Of a DNA stretch of 64,000 nucleotides, positions 37,339-46,906 are shown one piece after another. The notes beneath the pieces were generated by a model. The model was not told the DNA's origin and did no database searches. It worked only from the letters and a program-made list of their open reading frames with translations. The stretch's first letter is position 1; each line of letters starts with the position of its first letter. The stretch is from Armatimonadota bacterium (GTDB taxonomy: Bacteria; Armatimonadota; UBA5829; DTJY01): assembly GCA_029907255.1 (NCBI GenBank), contig JARYMF010000013.1, positions 18,588 to 82,587 on the forward strand, given 5' to 3'. The position numbers were made by a program, and so were the translations under genes.

Positions 37339-40300
37339 ATGAAAATGAGAACAAGGATTATTATATATTTAGTTGCCACCGCAATTTTATTCATAGTTTC
37401 TGGCGATCCTCTATCTGCCGCTGGACAGTGGCCGATGTTTCGCCATGATGCCAAGCGAACAGGTGTGGGAGAGAATGGCTCTCTGGTATATGAGAAGCCT
37501 GTTCCAATTTGGATATTTCCCTATCCCGAAAAGGAATGGCGGGAACCAAACAATGTGATTGATGATAAGGATTCAGCTGGCAGATTTAATGCGACCCCTG
37601 AATGGCAGCGGCAATCGGCAGATGCGAAATCGCCGGATGCTTATGCGGATGACTACCTATACGCTATGGTGACGAATGACGGTGGAGAAGTCGCTACATG
37701 GACATTCGAAATGGCAGATTCTGGGGCTCCACGCCAAGTAAAGTTCTATATCTATGTGTGGTTCCCCTCATACGTCTCCGGTTTTCCTCATACAACGGAT
37801 GCTCAATATTCAGTTGTTATAAATGGTGAAACCGTCGCCACATTTTCTATTGACCAGACTTCTGGTGGCAATTGGGTTCCGCTAGGAACGTCGCCATTCA
37901 AGCTGAAACTAGGTGCGGGCGGCGATACGCTCCAAATTAGGTTATCCAATAAAACATTCAAGCGAGAAAGGCCGCAAAATACGGTTGTAATTGCCGATGC
38001 GGTTAAGATTGAACAGGACACGGGAGTGGCGCTTTCTTCTCCGATTGCCAGCAACGAAAACCCAATCGTAGTTGTGCCGCGCATTGAAACTCGTCTAAAG
38101 CCTTCGGTTGGTACACAAACGGGGCGGTGCGATGTCGGCGTTGTATATGGCGTTGGTACCGAAGCAGATTCAGGTATTCCAACTCAAACAGACGACCGTG
38201 GATGGCCCGCATGGCAGTTTCCAAGTGATGAAAATGCGTGGATTGAAGGTGGTTTCTCAAGCACGCCTGCTATTGGAAAGCTGAATGGCCAAGAAGTTGC
38301 CTTTGTAGCAGGAGCAGATGGCACTATTTATGCTTTGAGAACAGATGCCACGCCGCTTACTGATGCTGAGAGGTGTGTATGGCGAGGGCCAGGATGGTTT
38401 GTTGACGATAGCGACGTAGCGTTCACCTCAAGTAGCGGCGGTTGGGTTGAGGGAGCTCTCCATGGCGGCTATCAAGGCATTGGTTACCACCATGTCATGG
38501 CGGACGCAAATGGCGATAGCAAATTTGAATGGTTCCCAGAGGATATTCCAGAGGGTTCGTATGCTATTTATGCTTGGATACCACCGTCAACTGCAGACGA
38601 GCCATATATTTCCGATGCTAGATATACTATAAAGGTCGGCACGAAAGAAAATCCGCCTGTAATAGTTGACCAGCGCGACGGTGGAAAGTGGATAAGGCTA
38701 GGCGGTCAATATATTGTGCAGACGGGCGAGCGGATTTCAATAACACTTACCAGCAAAACTAGCCTATCGCTTGAGGAACCTAGATATGTCGCAGCCGACA
38801 TGATTAAAGTAGTTCCTTCGGAATTAGGAAGCTTCCAATTCTCGTCTCCTGTTGTTGATGACATTAGCGACACAAAAAGGCTGTATATTGGTAGCACTAG
38901 CGGCCGTGTGTATGCGCTGCAACCAGGCGAACCAGAACCAGTTTGGGTGTATCCACCACCTGAAAAAAGTTCAATCGGAGCCATATACGCCTCGCCAGCG
39001 TTAGACGGAACCGTTCTCTATGTGGGCTCTAGCGATGGGCGTGTGTATGCTATCAACGCAACAACCGGCAAGCTTCTTTGGGTGTATCCGCCTGACCCGG
39101 CTCAAGGCGAGCAAATAAAGACTCTTGGTCAAATATCAAGCACAACCGCTGTTGGTGATTATGTTTATGTGTGCACTGGCGGTTATAGTCCGACATGGGG
39201 TCCTCCTGATGACCCCTCCAAGCAATATAAGATGTCAGGTAGAGTAATTGCGCTTAGCAAGTCTGATGGCAGCTTGCAGTGGATGTATCCGCCAGCCAGT
39301 CAAGAGAGTAAGGGTGCATTTCTCTATTCGTCGCCGCTTATTATCAAGCGGCCAGGAGACGTGGACCCTATTTTGGTGGTTGGATCGTCGGATGGAAATC
39401 TTTATGCTGTCAACGCCGAGAATGGACTGGGACTTGTGGAGCAAGGCCAGTGGGAGAGCTATCCCGACTTATTTGAAGCTATTTACTCAAGCCCAGCAGG
39501 CGTGATTATTCCTGGATCGAATATTCCGATGGCGTTTGTGGGAACCGAAAGCAATCGGATTTATGGGATTGACCTAAGAAATGGTACTGAAAAGAAAATT
39601 TGGTCATACTCACTTTATGGTCGGGTTACATCATCGCCAGCATTAAGCGAGGGCAGGATGTATGTAACCGATACCGCCGGTGCAACTTGGGCATTCTCAA
39701 GCAGAAGTGGCGGTGGTGCTGGTGGGCTGGAGGATTTCAACAGGACGATTGACCCGAACTTCGAACCCGAAGATACTAGCGGGGCCGGGGAGAATGCCGA
39801 GCCAGAAGTAGATATCTTTCCAAAAGAGATTTATGACAAACTCCAGGAGGGCACCGCACCAAACGACTTGCCTGAAAACTTGCATACAGTTGCCCTAGGT
39901 TATCCAAGGAGTGGACCACTGTCATTTGAATGGGGTGAGGCAATCTATGTGATAGCTTGGAACCTCCGACCACCGAAGGATTCCGAGGGTAAAGATGTCA
40001 ATGAAGGCAAGGAATTTGGCGATGATGGCTTCAAGGAAAAGACCGAAAGCAACTGTGTGGTTATTTTCAAGAGCAGGGGGCCTGGGGAGGAAAGCGATCA
40101 GTCGCAATCATTTACTATGTCCTCAAAAGGATGCTTTAAAAGCAAAGATACCGGCAAATACATACATTGGGCTAAGTACTGCTATGTATTGGACAGTTCT
40201 TCCCACAGCAAGCCACAGTCGCCAGGCAGCCGAATAACAGTATCCGTTCAGGAAAGACCTGGTGGAAATGACAAGAAAGCCGTTCCAGGCGATTCCGTGG

Positions 40301-43300
40301 TGCCGGACCATAGCAAGGACATGAGTGATAGAAAGAAATACGTGCCGCAGATTTTGGCAATCAATAACCCCCTAGGGCTTGTGTACAATGACACCACAGG
40401 CATAGGTGTCTCGGCAAGCGTGGGTGTAGAGGCACAGGCAAATTTGTTCAAGACAAGGAGAAACCTAGCCTGTACCTCAATGAATGGCAATGACCTTATT
40501 GGCTATATGCCTTGGGTTGAAGGCGGTGTCGTAAGCCATGGCACGAGTTCTGAGGAAAGAATCGTTAATGTTTGCGATAGAAGCCTGCTTTTCAGAATAA
40601 ACCAAAGAATAGACAAGTTCAGAGTTGAACGCCAGGACCTCGCCTGGACGGGAGGACCAGATAGGGTAGTAAATCCTTTGCCGTGGGATACACTGCCGCC
40701 TTATGTTGGCATAAACTCAAGCCTAGATTATCCTGATATCCGCTCACGCAATCTTTCTTGCGTAATGGCAAGCACGCGTGAAGATCCTACGCAGGGAACC
40801 GTGAGCCTCTGGCCATCATTGCCTATCCAAAACAGTTCAGATGAATGGGCTGTGGGGGTCAATCCGGTATTGATACAATACACCATTCCACGATTCCAGC
40901 CGGCGAACGTACCAAATGGTGTTTCGCCTACTGCTTTGGAGTGGCGGAATTCAGGTTACACTGGAAAAGTCTACTTCTATGTTGATTCGAACAGGGATGG
41001 CAGACTAAATAAGCCTGCTGAACTGGGTCAATCGGTACTAATTCAGCGACAAGTTAGTGGAGCAAGGGCTGAGGCATACCGCGAAGTTGAAGCACAAGTG
41101 CATGTTCCTGTGGACCAGCGCGTTGAAGTTGTAGAAAAGACCATTGACATTGGCAAGGTGCCGCAGGGATTCGGATTTACCGTGAATCCAAATACTGGCC
41201 TGCCGATGACATTCCTTGAGAATCTTGGTGATTGTTTGTTGAGTTGGAATGGGCCAAAGCGTGGCTTCGGCGAATGGTTCAAACCTTTTACTGTATATAA
41301 TCTTGGCAATGTCAATTTGATGAACATTCGCTTGGCTCGCAAGGTAGAGCCACCTGGCAGTCGTCTGTATTCGCTTGATTTATATAGCGATACAGTCCAA
41401 GACCCAGTTACGGGAGGGTCAGGAAATGTGCTGCCGGCGGATTGTGTGGTTTCTTCGCTAGACCCAAGGTTCCAGTCAAGTCCAGGGTTTACACCTTTGC
41501 CTAATTTGCCTCCGTTAACCAGAACCTTCCACAAAGCGAGGGTAGGCGAGTCACCAACAGTGCTGAGGATTCCCGATGTTCCTGATCGTTGGCTTGCATT
41601 ACGACCGGGGTTGACTCCAACGCTGCCGGTACTTAGTGTGGCGGTTCCCATTGGCCAGCCAGTCGGCACATATTCGCAAAAGTTTACTTTATATCATGAC
41701 TGGCCGCAAGCAGAAGAAATCTACAGAGTGGGAGAGTCACTTGGTAATCCGATAATTGAGGTAAAAGTGACGGTTACCGAGGCTAGGCTAACGGATGGTA
41801 CAACTCCTGGAACGCTTCCGCAAATAGACGCGGGTGCCTCAATAAACACGGGTGATATGTCTCCCGCAGCATATATAGATCCGCAAAGCGGCAACCTGCA
41901 TATATTTTGGTCTAGCAGTAGATATGGTGGGGATACTGGAGGTTCTTCTTCTACGCCAGTTGCTTCCGACCCATGGTATTTATACCAATCTACACTGCCA
42001 TGGCTAGGAGATAGATGGGGCTTTGCAGCGCCAGCAGCTGGGCAGTGGTGGTCACCAACAAGCGCAAATGCAGCTTTCCCAAATCCCAGCGGTGTTGCTG
42101 ATTTCTTCCCACAGCCACCTGAAGGTGCTAGCGGCAGTCTTTTGCCGGGAAGCGTGAGGTTTAGCAATCCGTCTGTTGCCGTTGACAAAATGAGCGGCAG
42201 GGCTTGGCTCTTTTTTGGAGGACAGGCTTATAAAGATCAAACAGCTATTGCTGGTGTAGACCGAAAGGTTGCTGAACATAGGGTGTTCTATACCGAGCTG
42301 GTAGGTGGAAGTCCGAGTTCAACAATTTATACCACAACGCACGACTGGACAATGCCTAAGTACGGTATTAGAGGGCTAGCAACTAGAATTGGCAGCGACC
42401 CGTCAAATTCAAAACTATGGCTCTGGTCGTTCTGGTATGGTGGAAATAACAACAAATGGCGATTATATTTCAACGCAAACCCAAACCCCGATGGTCCCAA
42501 TGCTGAGAGCAATTGGTCTAATGATGCCCAGCTCTCGGTGCCTCGCGGGCTTACATCTGTAGCTGAGCCAGTTCCCTTGTTTAGGCCTACTGCTGGTCGA
42601 ACGACAAACGTCATAGATGTTGTTTATTCGGGGTTCTCGGCATTCCACAAAAATTCGGACATTTACTTGAGCCGATATAAAGTTCCGCAGAGAGTTAATC
42701 GAGACGGAAGTTTGAACATGGATATTGTAACCTTGCCTGAGATTAGGGACGAAGAATTGACCCGAGACGCAAAGACCTCGATTTGGTACTCAAGGCATGT
42801 GGACTGGGATGCGAGCAAACCTAGCTTGGACTCTGATGATCCTCCAAGTACCGCTACGAGCTTTACCGTGCAGGTAGTTGACCCTGTAGAAGGCAAACTG
42901 AAGCTAAACGTAGGTAAGTATATCCAGGACTCACAAACGCACGCTTTGATATTCGATTATTCGGATAACTCTGATCCTTTACAAGTAAAGCTGAAAGGAT
43001 TATATCGTGCTGTAATAATCAATCCAGAAGAAGGCACAGTTAAATTCCTGCGCACTCCGGAGGCCGGAGCTAGAATTTTAGCCACCTATAAGCCTAAGGG
43101 TTATAGGCTAACGACCGATGATGTTTCGGATGTTTCGCCATTTGTTCTTCTGGATAGCGATCCGAACCCTCGCTATCGCCCCGGGCCAGGAAATCCGTTC
43201 GTTCTGCCAAAAGCTGATTATCCTGAAGATATCGGTCCGCCAGTGGACCGCCTATGGCTATTCTGGAGGCGTCCGGCTCCTGGTGGCAAAGGAACAGGTT

Positions 43301-43752
43301 TGTATTACAAGGCTTTCAGGAACAGCGTTAAGTTGAATAGGCAGGTTGCTGTAACTCCAGAGGGCGTCGCCGATGTTGAATCGGTGACCGTGGTAGGCGC
43401 ATACCCGCCGCTCGAGACTCCTGTAGAAACCGATTGGGTAAAGAACCGTCTCTACTTTACTTCTATTGAAGAAGGCAAGAGAGTTGAAGTCAGATACAAA
43501 CCTGCCGGGTCGTCGGAATATATTACGGAGCAGCATACAGTAACATTCCAAGAGGAACCTGACGCAAAAGGGAACGCCTTCGGTTACCTAACAGACCAAA
43601 TAGTAAACGAAGGACAGATTTATGCGATAAAGAATACCTATTCAAACGCATTGTCGAGCGAAATCTGGGTTTTCTGGACGAGCACTCGTTCAGGGAATAC
43701 CGACCTATATTTCGAGACTATTTGTCCACGATTCTATGGAGCTAAGTACTAA
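37339..43752 (+). CDS. Giant secreted protein with golvesin-like and beta-propeller domains
   Basis: About 2137 residues from ATG 37339, which has GGGAGGTG 7-14 bases upstream; ATG 37285 would add 18 residues before the signal peptide. After the signal peptide the mature protein opens with GQWPMFRHDAKRTG, a common start of PQQ-like propellers. Two golvesin/xanthan-lyase C-terminal-like domains lie at about 67-225 and 350-494. Propeller blades such as LYVGSSDGRVYAINATTGKLLWVYP span about 497-790. The C-terminal 650 residues contain sialidase-like blades (LHIFWSSSRYGGD, LWLFWRRPAPGGK, IWVFWTSTRSGNTDLYFE). It is probably surface-exposed and may bind polysaccharide; the link to the pilus rests on position alone. 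Confidence 0.7.
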   Translation: MKMRTRIIIYLVATAILFIVSGDPLSAAGQWPMFRHDAKRTGVGENGSLVYEKPVPIWIFPYPEKEWREPNNVIDDKDSAGRFNATPEWQRQSADAKSPDAYADDYLYAMVTNDGGEVATWTFEMADSGAPRQVKFYIYVWFPSYVSGFPHTTDAQYSVVINGETVATFSIDQTSGGNWVPLGTSPFKLKLGAGGDTLQIRLSNKTFKRERPQNTVVIADAVKIEQDTGVALSSPIASNENPIVVVPRIETRLKPSVGTQTGRCDVGVVYGVGTEADSGIPTQTDDRGWPAWQFPSDENAWIEGGFSSTPAIGKLNGQEVAFVAGADGTIYALRTDATPLTDAERCVWRGPGWFVDDSDVAFTSSSGGWVEGALHGGYQGIGYHHVMADANGDSKFEWFPEDIPEGSYAIYAWIPPSTADEPYISDARYTIKVGTKENPPVIVDQRDGGKWIRLGGQYIVQTGERISITLTSKTSLSLEEPRYVAADMIKVVPSELGSFQFSSPVVDDISDTKRLYIGSTSGRVYALQPGEPEPVWVYPPPEKSSIGAIYASPALDGTVLYVGSSDGRVYAINATTGKLLWVYPPDPAQGEQIKTLGQISSTTAVGDYVYVCTGGYSPTWGPPDDPSKQYKMSGRVIALSKSDGSLQWMYPPASQESKGAFLYSSPLIIKRPGDVDPILVVGSSDGNLYAVNAENGLGLVEQGQWESYPDLFEAIYSSPAGVIIPGSNIPMAFVGTESNRIYGIDLRNGTEKKIWSYSLYGRVTSSPALSEGRMYVTDTAGATWAFSSRSGGGAGGLEDFNRTIDPNFEPEDTSGAGENAEPEVDIFPKEIYDKLQEGTAPNDLPENLHTVALGYPRSGPLSFEWGEAIYVIAWNLRPPKDSEGKDVNEGKEFGDDGFKEKTESNCVVIFKSRGPGEESDQSQSFTMSSKGCFKSKDTGKYIHWAKYCYVLDSSSHSKPQSPGSRITVSVQERPGGNDKKAVPGDSVVPDHSKDMSDRKKYVPQILAINNPLGLVYNDTTGIGVSASVGVEAQANLFKTRRNLACTSMNGNDLIGYMPWVEGGVVSHGTSSEERIVNVCDRSLLFRINQRIDKFRVERQDLAWTGGPDRVVNPLPWDTLPPYVGINSSLDYPDIRSRNLSCVMASTREDPTQGTVSLWPSLPIQNSSDEWAVGVNPVLIQYTIPRFQPANVPNGVSPTALEWRNSGYTGKVYFYVDSNRDGRLNKPAELGQSVLIQRQVSGARAEAYREVEAQVHVPVDQRVEVVEKTIDIGKVPQGFGFTVNPNTGLPMTFLENLGDCLLSWNGPKRGFGEWFKPFTVYNLGNVNLMNIRLARKVEPPGSRLYSLDLYSDTVQDPVTGGSGNVLPADCVVSSLDPRFQSSPGFTPLPNLPPLTRTFHKARVGESPTVLRIPDVPDRWLALRPGLTPTLPVLSVAVPIGQPVGTYSQKFTLYHDWPQAEEIYRVGESLGNPIIEVKVTVTEARLTDGTTPGTLPQIDAGASINTGDMSPAAYIDPQSGNLHIFWSSSRYGGDTGGSSSTPVASDPWYLYQSTLPWLGDRWGFAAPAAGQWWSPTSANAAFPNPSGVADFFPQPPEGASGSLLPGSVRFSNPSVAVDKMSGRAWLFFGGQAYKDQTAIAGVDRKVAEHRVFYTELVGGSPSSTIYTTTHDWTMPKYGIRGLATRIGSDPSNSKLWLWSFWYGGNNNKWRLYFNANPNPDGPNAESNWSNDAQLSVPRGLTSVAEPVPLFRPTAGRTTNVIDVVYSGFSAFHKNSDIYLSRYKVPQRVNRDGSLNMDIVTLPEIRDEELTRDAKTSIWYSRHVDWDASKPSLDSDDPPSTATSFTVQVVDPVEGKLKLNVGKYIQDSQTHALIFDYSDNSDPLQVKLKGLYRAVIINPEEGTVKFLRTPEAGARILATYKPKGYRLTTDDVSDVSPFVLLDSDPNPRYRPGPGNPFVLPKADYPEDIGPPVDRLWLFWRRPAPGGKGTGLYYKAFRNSVKLNRQVAVTPEGVADVESVTVVGAYPPLETPVETDWVKNRLYFTSIEEGKRVEVRYKPAGSSEYITEQHTVTFQEEPDAKGNAFGYLTDQIVNEGQIYAIKNTYSNALSSEIWVFWTSTRSGNTDLYFETICPRFYGAKY

Positions 43753-43951
43753 AGACATAAGGGTGGATTTTAATGCCTGCAGAAAACTGATGCAAGCATT
43801 AAAACTGCATCTGTCCAAATTATTGACAACGTTGCCAGGAAGTGATAACATCATTGTGTTTGCGCAACGGCAGTTGCCGGGCTTCAAACGCTTGGTGATT
43901 AAAACCGTCGCAAAAGCTACTGAATGGCAGGTTAGTTTTCAATGGAGTTAA
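43736..43951 (+). CDS. Possible small protein before pilM (doubtful)
   Basis: A 71-residue frame fills the gap between the giant gene and pilM exactly: it starts inside the last codons of the former and stops 3 bases before the pilM ATG. The sequence is basic and rather helix-like (ALKLHLSKLLTTLPG, FKRLVIKTVAKATEW). Against it: no ribosome-binding site, and a good promoter (43823-43851) lies inside the frame, so this stretch may be only a leader. Confidence 0.25.
   Translation: MELSTKDIRVDFNACRKLMQALKLHLSKLLTTLPGSDNIIVFAQRQLPGFKRLVIKTVAKATEWQVSFQWS
43823..43851 (+). promoter_or_regulatory. Promoter of the pilMNOPQ operon
   Basis: Perfect TTGACA at 43823-43828, 17-base spacer, TAACAT at 43846-43851 with an upstream TG (TGATAACAT). 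The same GTGATAACAT 10-mer occurs at the -10 of the rplJ promoter. Confidence 0.6.
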
Positions 43952-43954
43952 TGA

Positions 43955-45451
43955 ATGGGAAAGCGGTCTAGTGGTGCTCCCACCGTTGGGATTGATATTG
44001 GTTCTAGCTTGATAAAGGTGGTGGAGGCAAGGCCTGGAAAAAGTGGTATACAAATAACCGCCCTAGGGATAAGCCCAACTCCACCTGGGACAATAGAAAA
44101 CGACATTGTTATAGATCCTCAGACGCTTGGGCAGGCAATTCGGCGCTTGCTATCGGAAAGCGGCATAAAATGCAAGCGATGTGTGTCATCTGTTTCAGGT
44201 CAGTCCTCTGTAATCGTTAGAATTATTGAAGTGCCAAAGATGACAAGGCAAGAGCTGGCTGAGACAATGAAGTGGGAAATAGAGCGCCATGTTCCTTTTT
44301 CAGCCAGCGAGGTAGTTATGGACTTTCAGCCTATTGAAAGACCCGAAGCGCCTCCTGACGACCAGAACATGGAAGTCTTGCTTGCGGTTGCCCAACAGGA
44401 AGTCGTGAATACCCATGTGGAAGCCATTTTTGCAGCCGGACTTGAACCTGTTGCCATAGATGTTGAGCCTCTTGCTGTATGTAGGTCGTTGGTGGACCTT
44501 TCCAGAAATGGAGAGGCTGCCGGTGCAGTAGCTATTATCAATATGGGCGCAGAAACCACGGAGATGGCCGTTTTCCAAGATGGTATCCTTGCATTCCCAA
44601 GAACAATTCCGATTGCAGGCGATGCTATTACCAGGGCACTTAGCGATACGTTGAATATACCACTGGAAGAGGCTGAACGTATAAAGCGGCAGCGTGCCAA
44701 AGTAATGATGGATAGAATAGAAATCCATGCTACCGGCGCCGAAGCAGGGGGATTTGGCATTACTGGCATGGGAGGTACCAACGCTACCGTTGACATAGGC
44801 GCTCCAACCGCTGAGGAAGAAGATTTAAGCACATTAGGATTCATTCCTGGATTGGGATATGGCCCATCGGAGCCGGAAACTCAACAACCTGCTCAGCAAA
44901 CAGGAACGGTTCCAGATTTCGACGTTGATTTCGGGGAGCCGGCAGCGCCAAAACCGCCGTCTATGGCATTTGACCTGTCGGAAGAGGAGCCTGGGTCATC
45001 TACGCCCGCCGGGCAGAATTTCGATTTCTCTGCGGATCTACAGTCCGGGACTGGAATGGCTCAACCGACTGAACCTGAGTCATCCATGCCTGTTCCTGCC
45101 GGCGAACAAAGCTTACAAGTATCAGAGGACGCAATCTCTGACGAAATGATTTTTGACGCAATAGCGCCGGTACTCGTAGATCTAGCGGCGGAAATCAGAC
45201 GGTCGTTGGAGTACTACGTTAGCCGCTTCCAAAAACAACCTGAAAAGATTTTGCTATGTGGCGGAACTGCAAAGCTGCAAGATATTGATAAATTTCTCGA
45301 AAATGAACTTGCAATTCCAGTAATCGTAGCCAATCCTCTCAGGAATGTTGCGTTCTTTCCCAAAGGTATGTCTGAAGATTACCTAGAGGAAGTGTCAGCA
45401 GTTCTTCCAGTAAGCGTTGGTCTTGCAATTAGGGATTTGATAGGAGAATAG
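43955..45451 (+). CDS. pilM: Type IV pilus assembly ATPase-like protein PilM
   Basis: 498 residues against about 350 for typical PilM. Actin-like fold: phosphate 1 loop VGIDIGSSLIKVVE (11-24), PKMTRQELAETMKWEIERHVPF, and NMGAETTEMAVF (196-207) as phosphate 2. The C-terminal LCGGTAKLQDIDKFLE element is conserved. Between about 252 and 392 sits an inserted low-complexity stretch rich in Pro, Glu, Gly and Asp, probably disordered. PilM is the cytoplasmic ring protein that binds the N-terminal INLLP peptide of PilN, present in the next gene. TGGAG lies about 9 bases before the ATG. Confidence 0.93.
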   Translation: MGKRSSGAPTVGIDIGSSLIKVVEARPGKSGIQITALGISPTPPGTIENDIVIDPQTLGQAIRRLLSESGIKCKRCVSSVSGQSSVIVRIIEVPKMTRQELAETMKWEIERHVPFSASEVVMDFQPIERPEAPPDDQNMEVLLAVAQQEVVNTHVEAIFAAGLEPVAIDVEPLAVCRSLVDLSRNGEAAGAVAIINMGAETTEMAVFQDGILAFPRTIPIAGDAITRALSDTLNIPLEEAERIKRQRAKVMMDRIEIHATGAEAGGFGITGMGGTNATVDIGAPTAEEEDLSTLGFIPGLGYGPSEPETQQPAQQTGTVPDFDVDFGEPAAPKPPSMAFDLSEEEPGSSTPAGQNFDFSADLQSGTGMAQPTEPESSMPVPAGEQSLQVSEDAISDEMIFDAIAPVLVDLAAEIRRSLEYYVSRFQKQPEKILLCGGTAKLQDIDKFLENELAIPVIVANPLRNVAFFPKGMSEDYLEEVSAVLPVSVGLAIRDLIGE

Positions 45452-45459
45452 TAAGTAAA

Positions 45460-46206
45460 GTGTTAAAGATTAATCTTCTACCTCCTTATATATTCGAAAG
45501 ACGAAAAGTACGTCAGGCTGCCTTCGTTGCAGGTTTGGCTTTTGTAATGGTCCTGGGCGGCATGCTTGGATGGTGGTTTACCCTCAATAAAGCAAAAGCC
45601 GACTTGCAATTGCAAGTTCAGGAAATGGAAGCCAAGCGCGACGAAGTTGTTGCTCTTCAAAAGCGTGTTGAGGCCGAAGAAGCCAAAATCCCGCCAATTC
45701 AGCAAAAACTCGATTTCATAGATGGGCTTCTTAAATATATAGACGCAATACCGAATCTATACGAGGAATTGGCACGGTATACATATGGGCGCATCCTTTA
45801 CAGGTCAATTACACCGTCATCAGATAGTCTTTCTATCGAAGCCCATGCGCGAAGTCTTGGTGACTGTGGAAGATATCTGCTTAATATGTACAGAGCAAGC
45901 CATATCTTCAGTTCTGTAACCATATCATCAGTTCCGGGATATCCGTCTGGGGTAACTAGAGGTGGCCAGGGCTTTGATTTTACAGTTACTTGCAGGCTAG
46001 TAAATCCCATAGTACCGCCCCAATATGCCGGAGTATCTACCGAGGCGCAAGCAGGAGGTGCGCCGGTTACTGGTGGTGCACCTGGAACCTTTGCTCCACC
46101 TCCACCTTCTGCGCAACCTTCGGGTCCCATGCCAGGAGCACCGACCACGGAAGAATTGCAACGCGCAGAATCTGCGCCACCTCCTGGTTTTCAAGGTGAA
46201 GAGTAG
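45460..46206 (+). CDS. pilN: Type IV pilus assembly protein PilN
   Basis: 248 residues, GTG start at 45460, 8 bases after the pilM stop. The N-terminus MLKINLLPPYIFERRK carries the INLLP motif that docks to PilM. One membrane segment at about 20-43 is followed by a periplasmic coiled coil (45-85) and a ferredoxin-like domain. The last 55 residues are a Pro/Gly/Ala-rich tail not found in standard PilN. It forms the inner-membrane alignment complex with PilO. Confidence 0.9.
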   Translation: MLKINLLPPYIFERRKVRQAAFVAGLAFVMVLGGMLGWWFTLNKAKADLQLQVQEMEAKRDEVVALQKRVEAEEAKIPPIQQKLDFIDGLLKYIDAIPNLYEELARYTYGRILYRSITPSSDSLSIEAHARSLGDCGRYLLNMYRASHIFSSVTISSVPGYPSGVTRGGQGFDFTVTCRLVNPIVPPQYAGVSTEAQAGGAPVTGGAPGTFAPPPPSAQPSGPMPGAPTTEELQRAESAPPPGFQGEE

Positions 46207-46235
46207 TTAGGATTTCAAGTCGTCGAGGAAAATAA

Positions 46236-46895
46236 ATGGGTCAAGGAAAGCTAAAAAGGATACATGTCATAATAATAGGCGTAGTTGCATGCATAGCGGT
46301 CGCTGCAGGGATATACTTTTTGGTAATATCAAAGTTGCGCCAAGAAATTGCGGCTTTGCAAACGAGATATGATGAGGCAAAAGCTGTCGCCGATACTCGT
46401 CCGCAAGTAGAGCGAAAGCTCGCAGCTGCTCAAGCGAAATACCAAATAGCATTGGCCCGCTATAACTACTATCTGCGAACAAAAATGCCTCCGATTACAT
46501 TCCAGGACCGAGCACAAGGAATGATTGCCTTGTGGAAGGAACAAGCCGAGATTCTTGGACCAATGATTGAATCATGGCCTAGGAAAACCAAGGTTAGACT
46601 AGTAAGCGGTGTTCAAGTGCCAGCAGCCCCCGTCGATCCAAATGCAATAAATACAACCCTAATACGAATTCCAATCGGTACTTTGCAGGTGCGAGGGGAT
46701 TTTAAAACTTTGATGAACCACATTCGGTCTTGGAAGAACTTTGGAAGATTGGTGCAGGTGGACCCAGCATCGTTAACTGGTCCTAGCCCAAATATGACCG
46801 CCCAATATGGCTTGACAGTCTATATCTTCCCATACGGTGAGCCAGGACCGCCTGTTCAAATGGCTGGTGCTGGAGGAACATCGACGGGCGGATAG
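46236..46895 (+). CDS. pilO: Type IV pilus assembly protein PilO
   Basis: 219 residues, GAGGAA just before ATG 46236. Membrane segment at about 8-30, a coiled coil at 33-75 (LRQEIAALQTRYDEAKAV), then the periplasmic ferredoxin-like domain with IPIGTLQVRGDFKTLMNHIRSW, a PilO hallmark. It ends in a short Gly/Pro-rich tail. It partners PilN. Confidence 0.9.
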   Translation: MGQGKLKRIHVIIIGVVACIAVAAGIYFLVISKLRQEIAALQTRYDEAKAVADTRPQVERKLAAAQAKYQIALARYNYYLRTKMPPITFQDRAQGMIALWKEQAEILGPMIESWPRKTKVRLVSGVQVPAAPVDPNAINTTLIRIPIGTLQVRGDFKTLMNHIRSWKNFGRLVQVDPASLTGPSPNMTAQYGLTVYIFPYGEPGPPVQMAGAGGTSTGG

Positions 46896-46906
46896 AGGTA
46901 TTATTT

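Noticed and set aside
41043..41669. 208-codon frame on the - strand opposite the giant propeller gene
   Set aside because: Shadow of the + strand frame, with no start signal or family resemblance.
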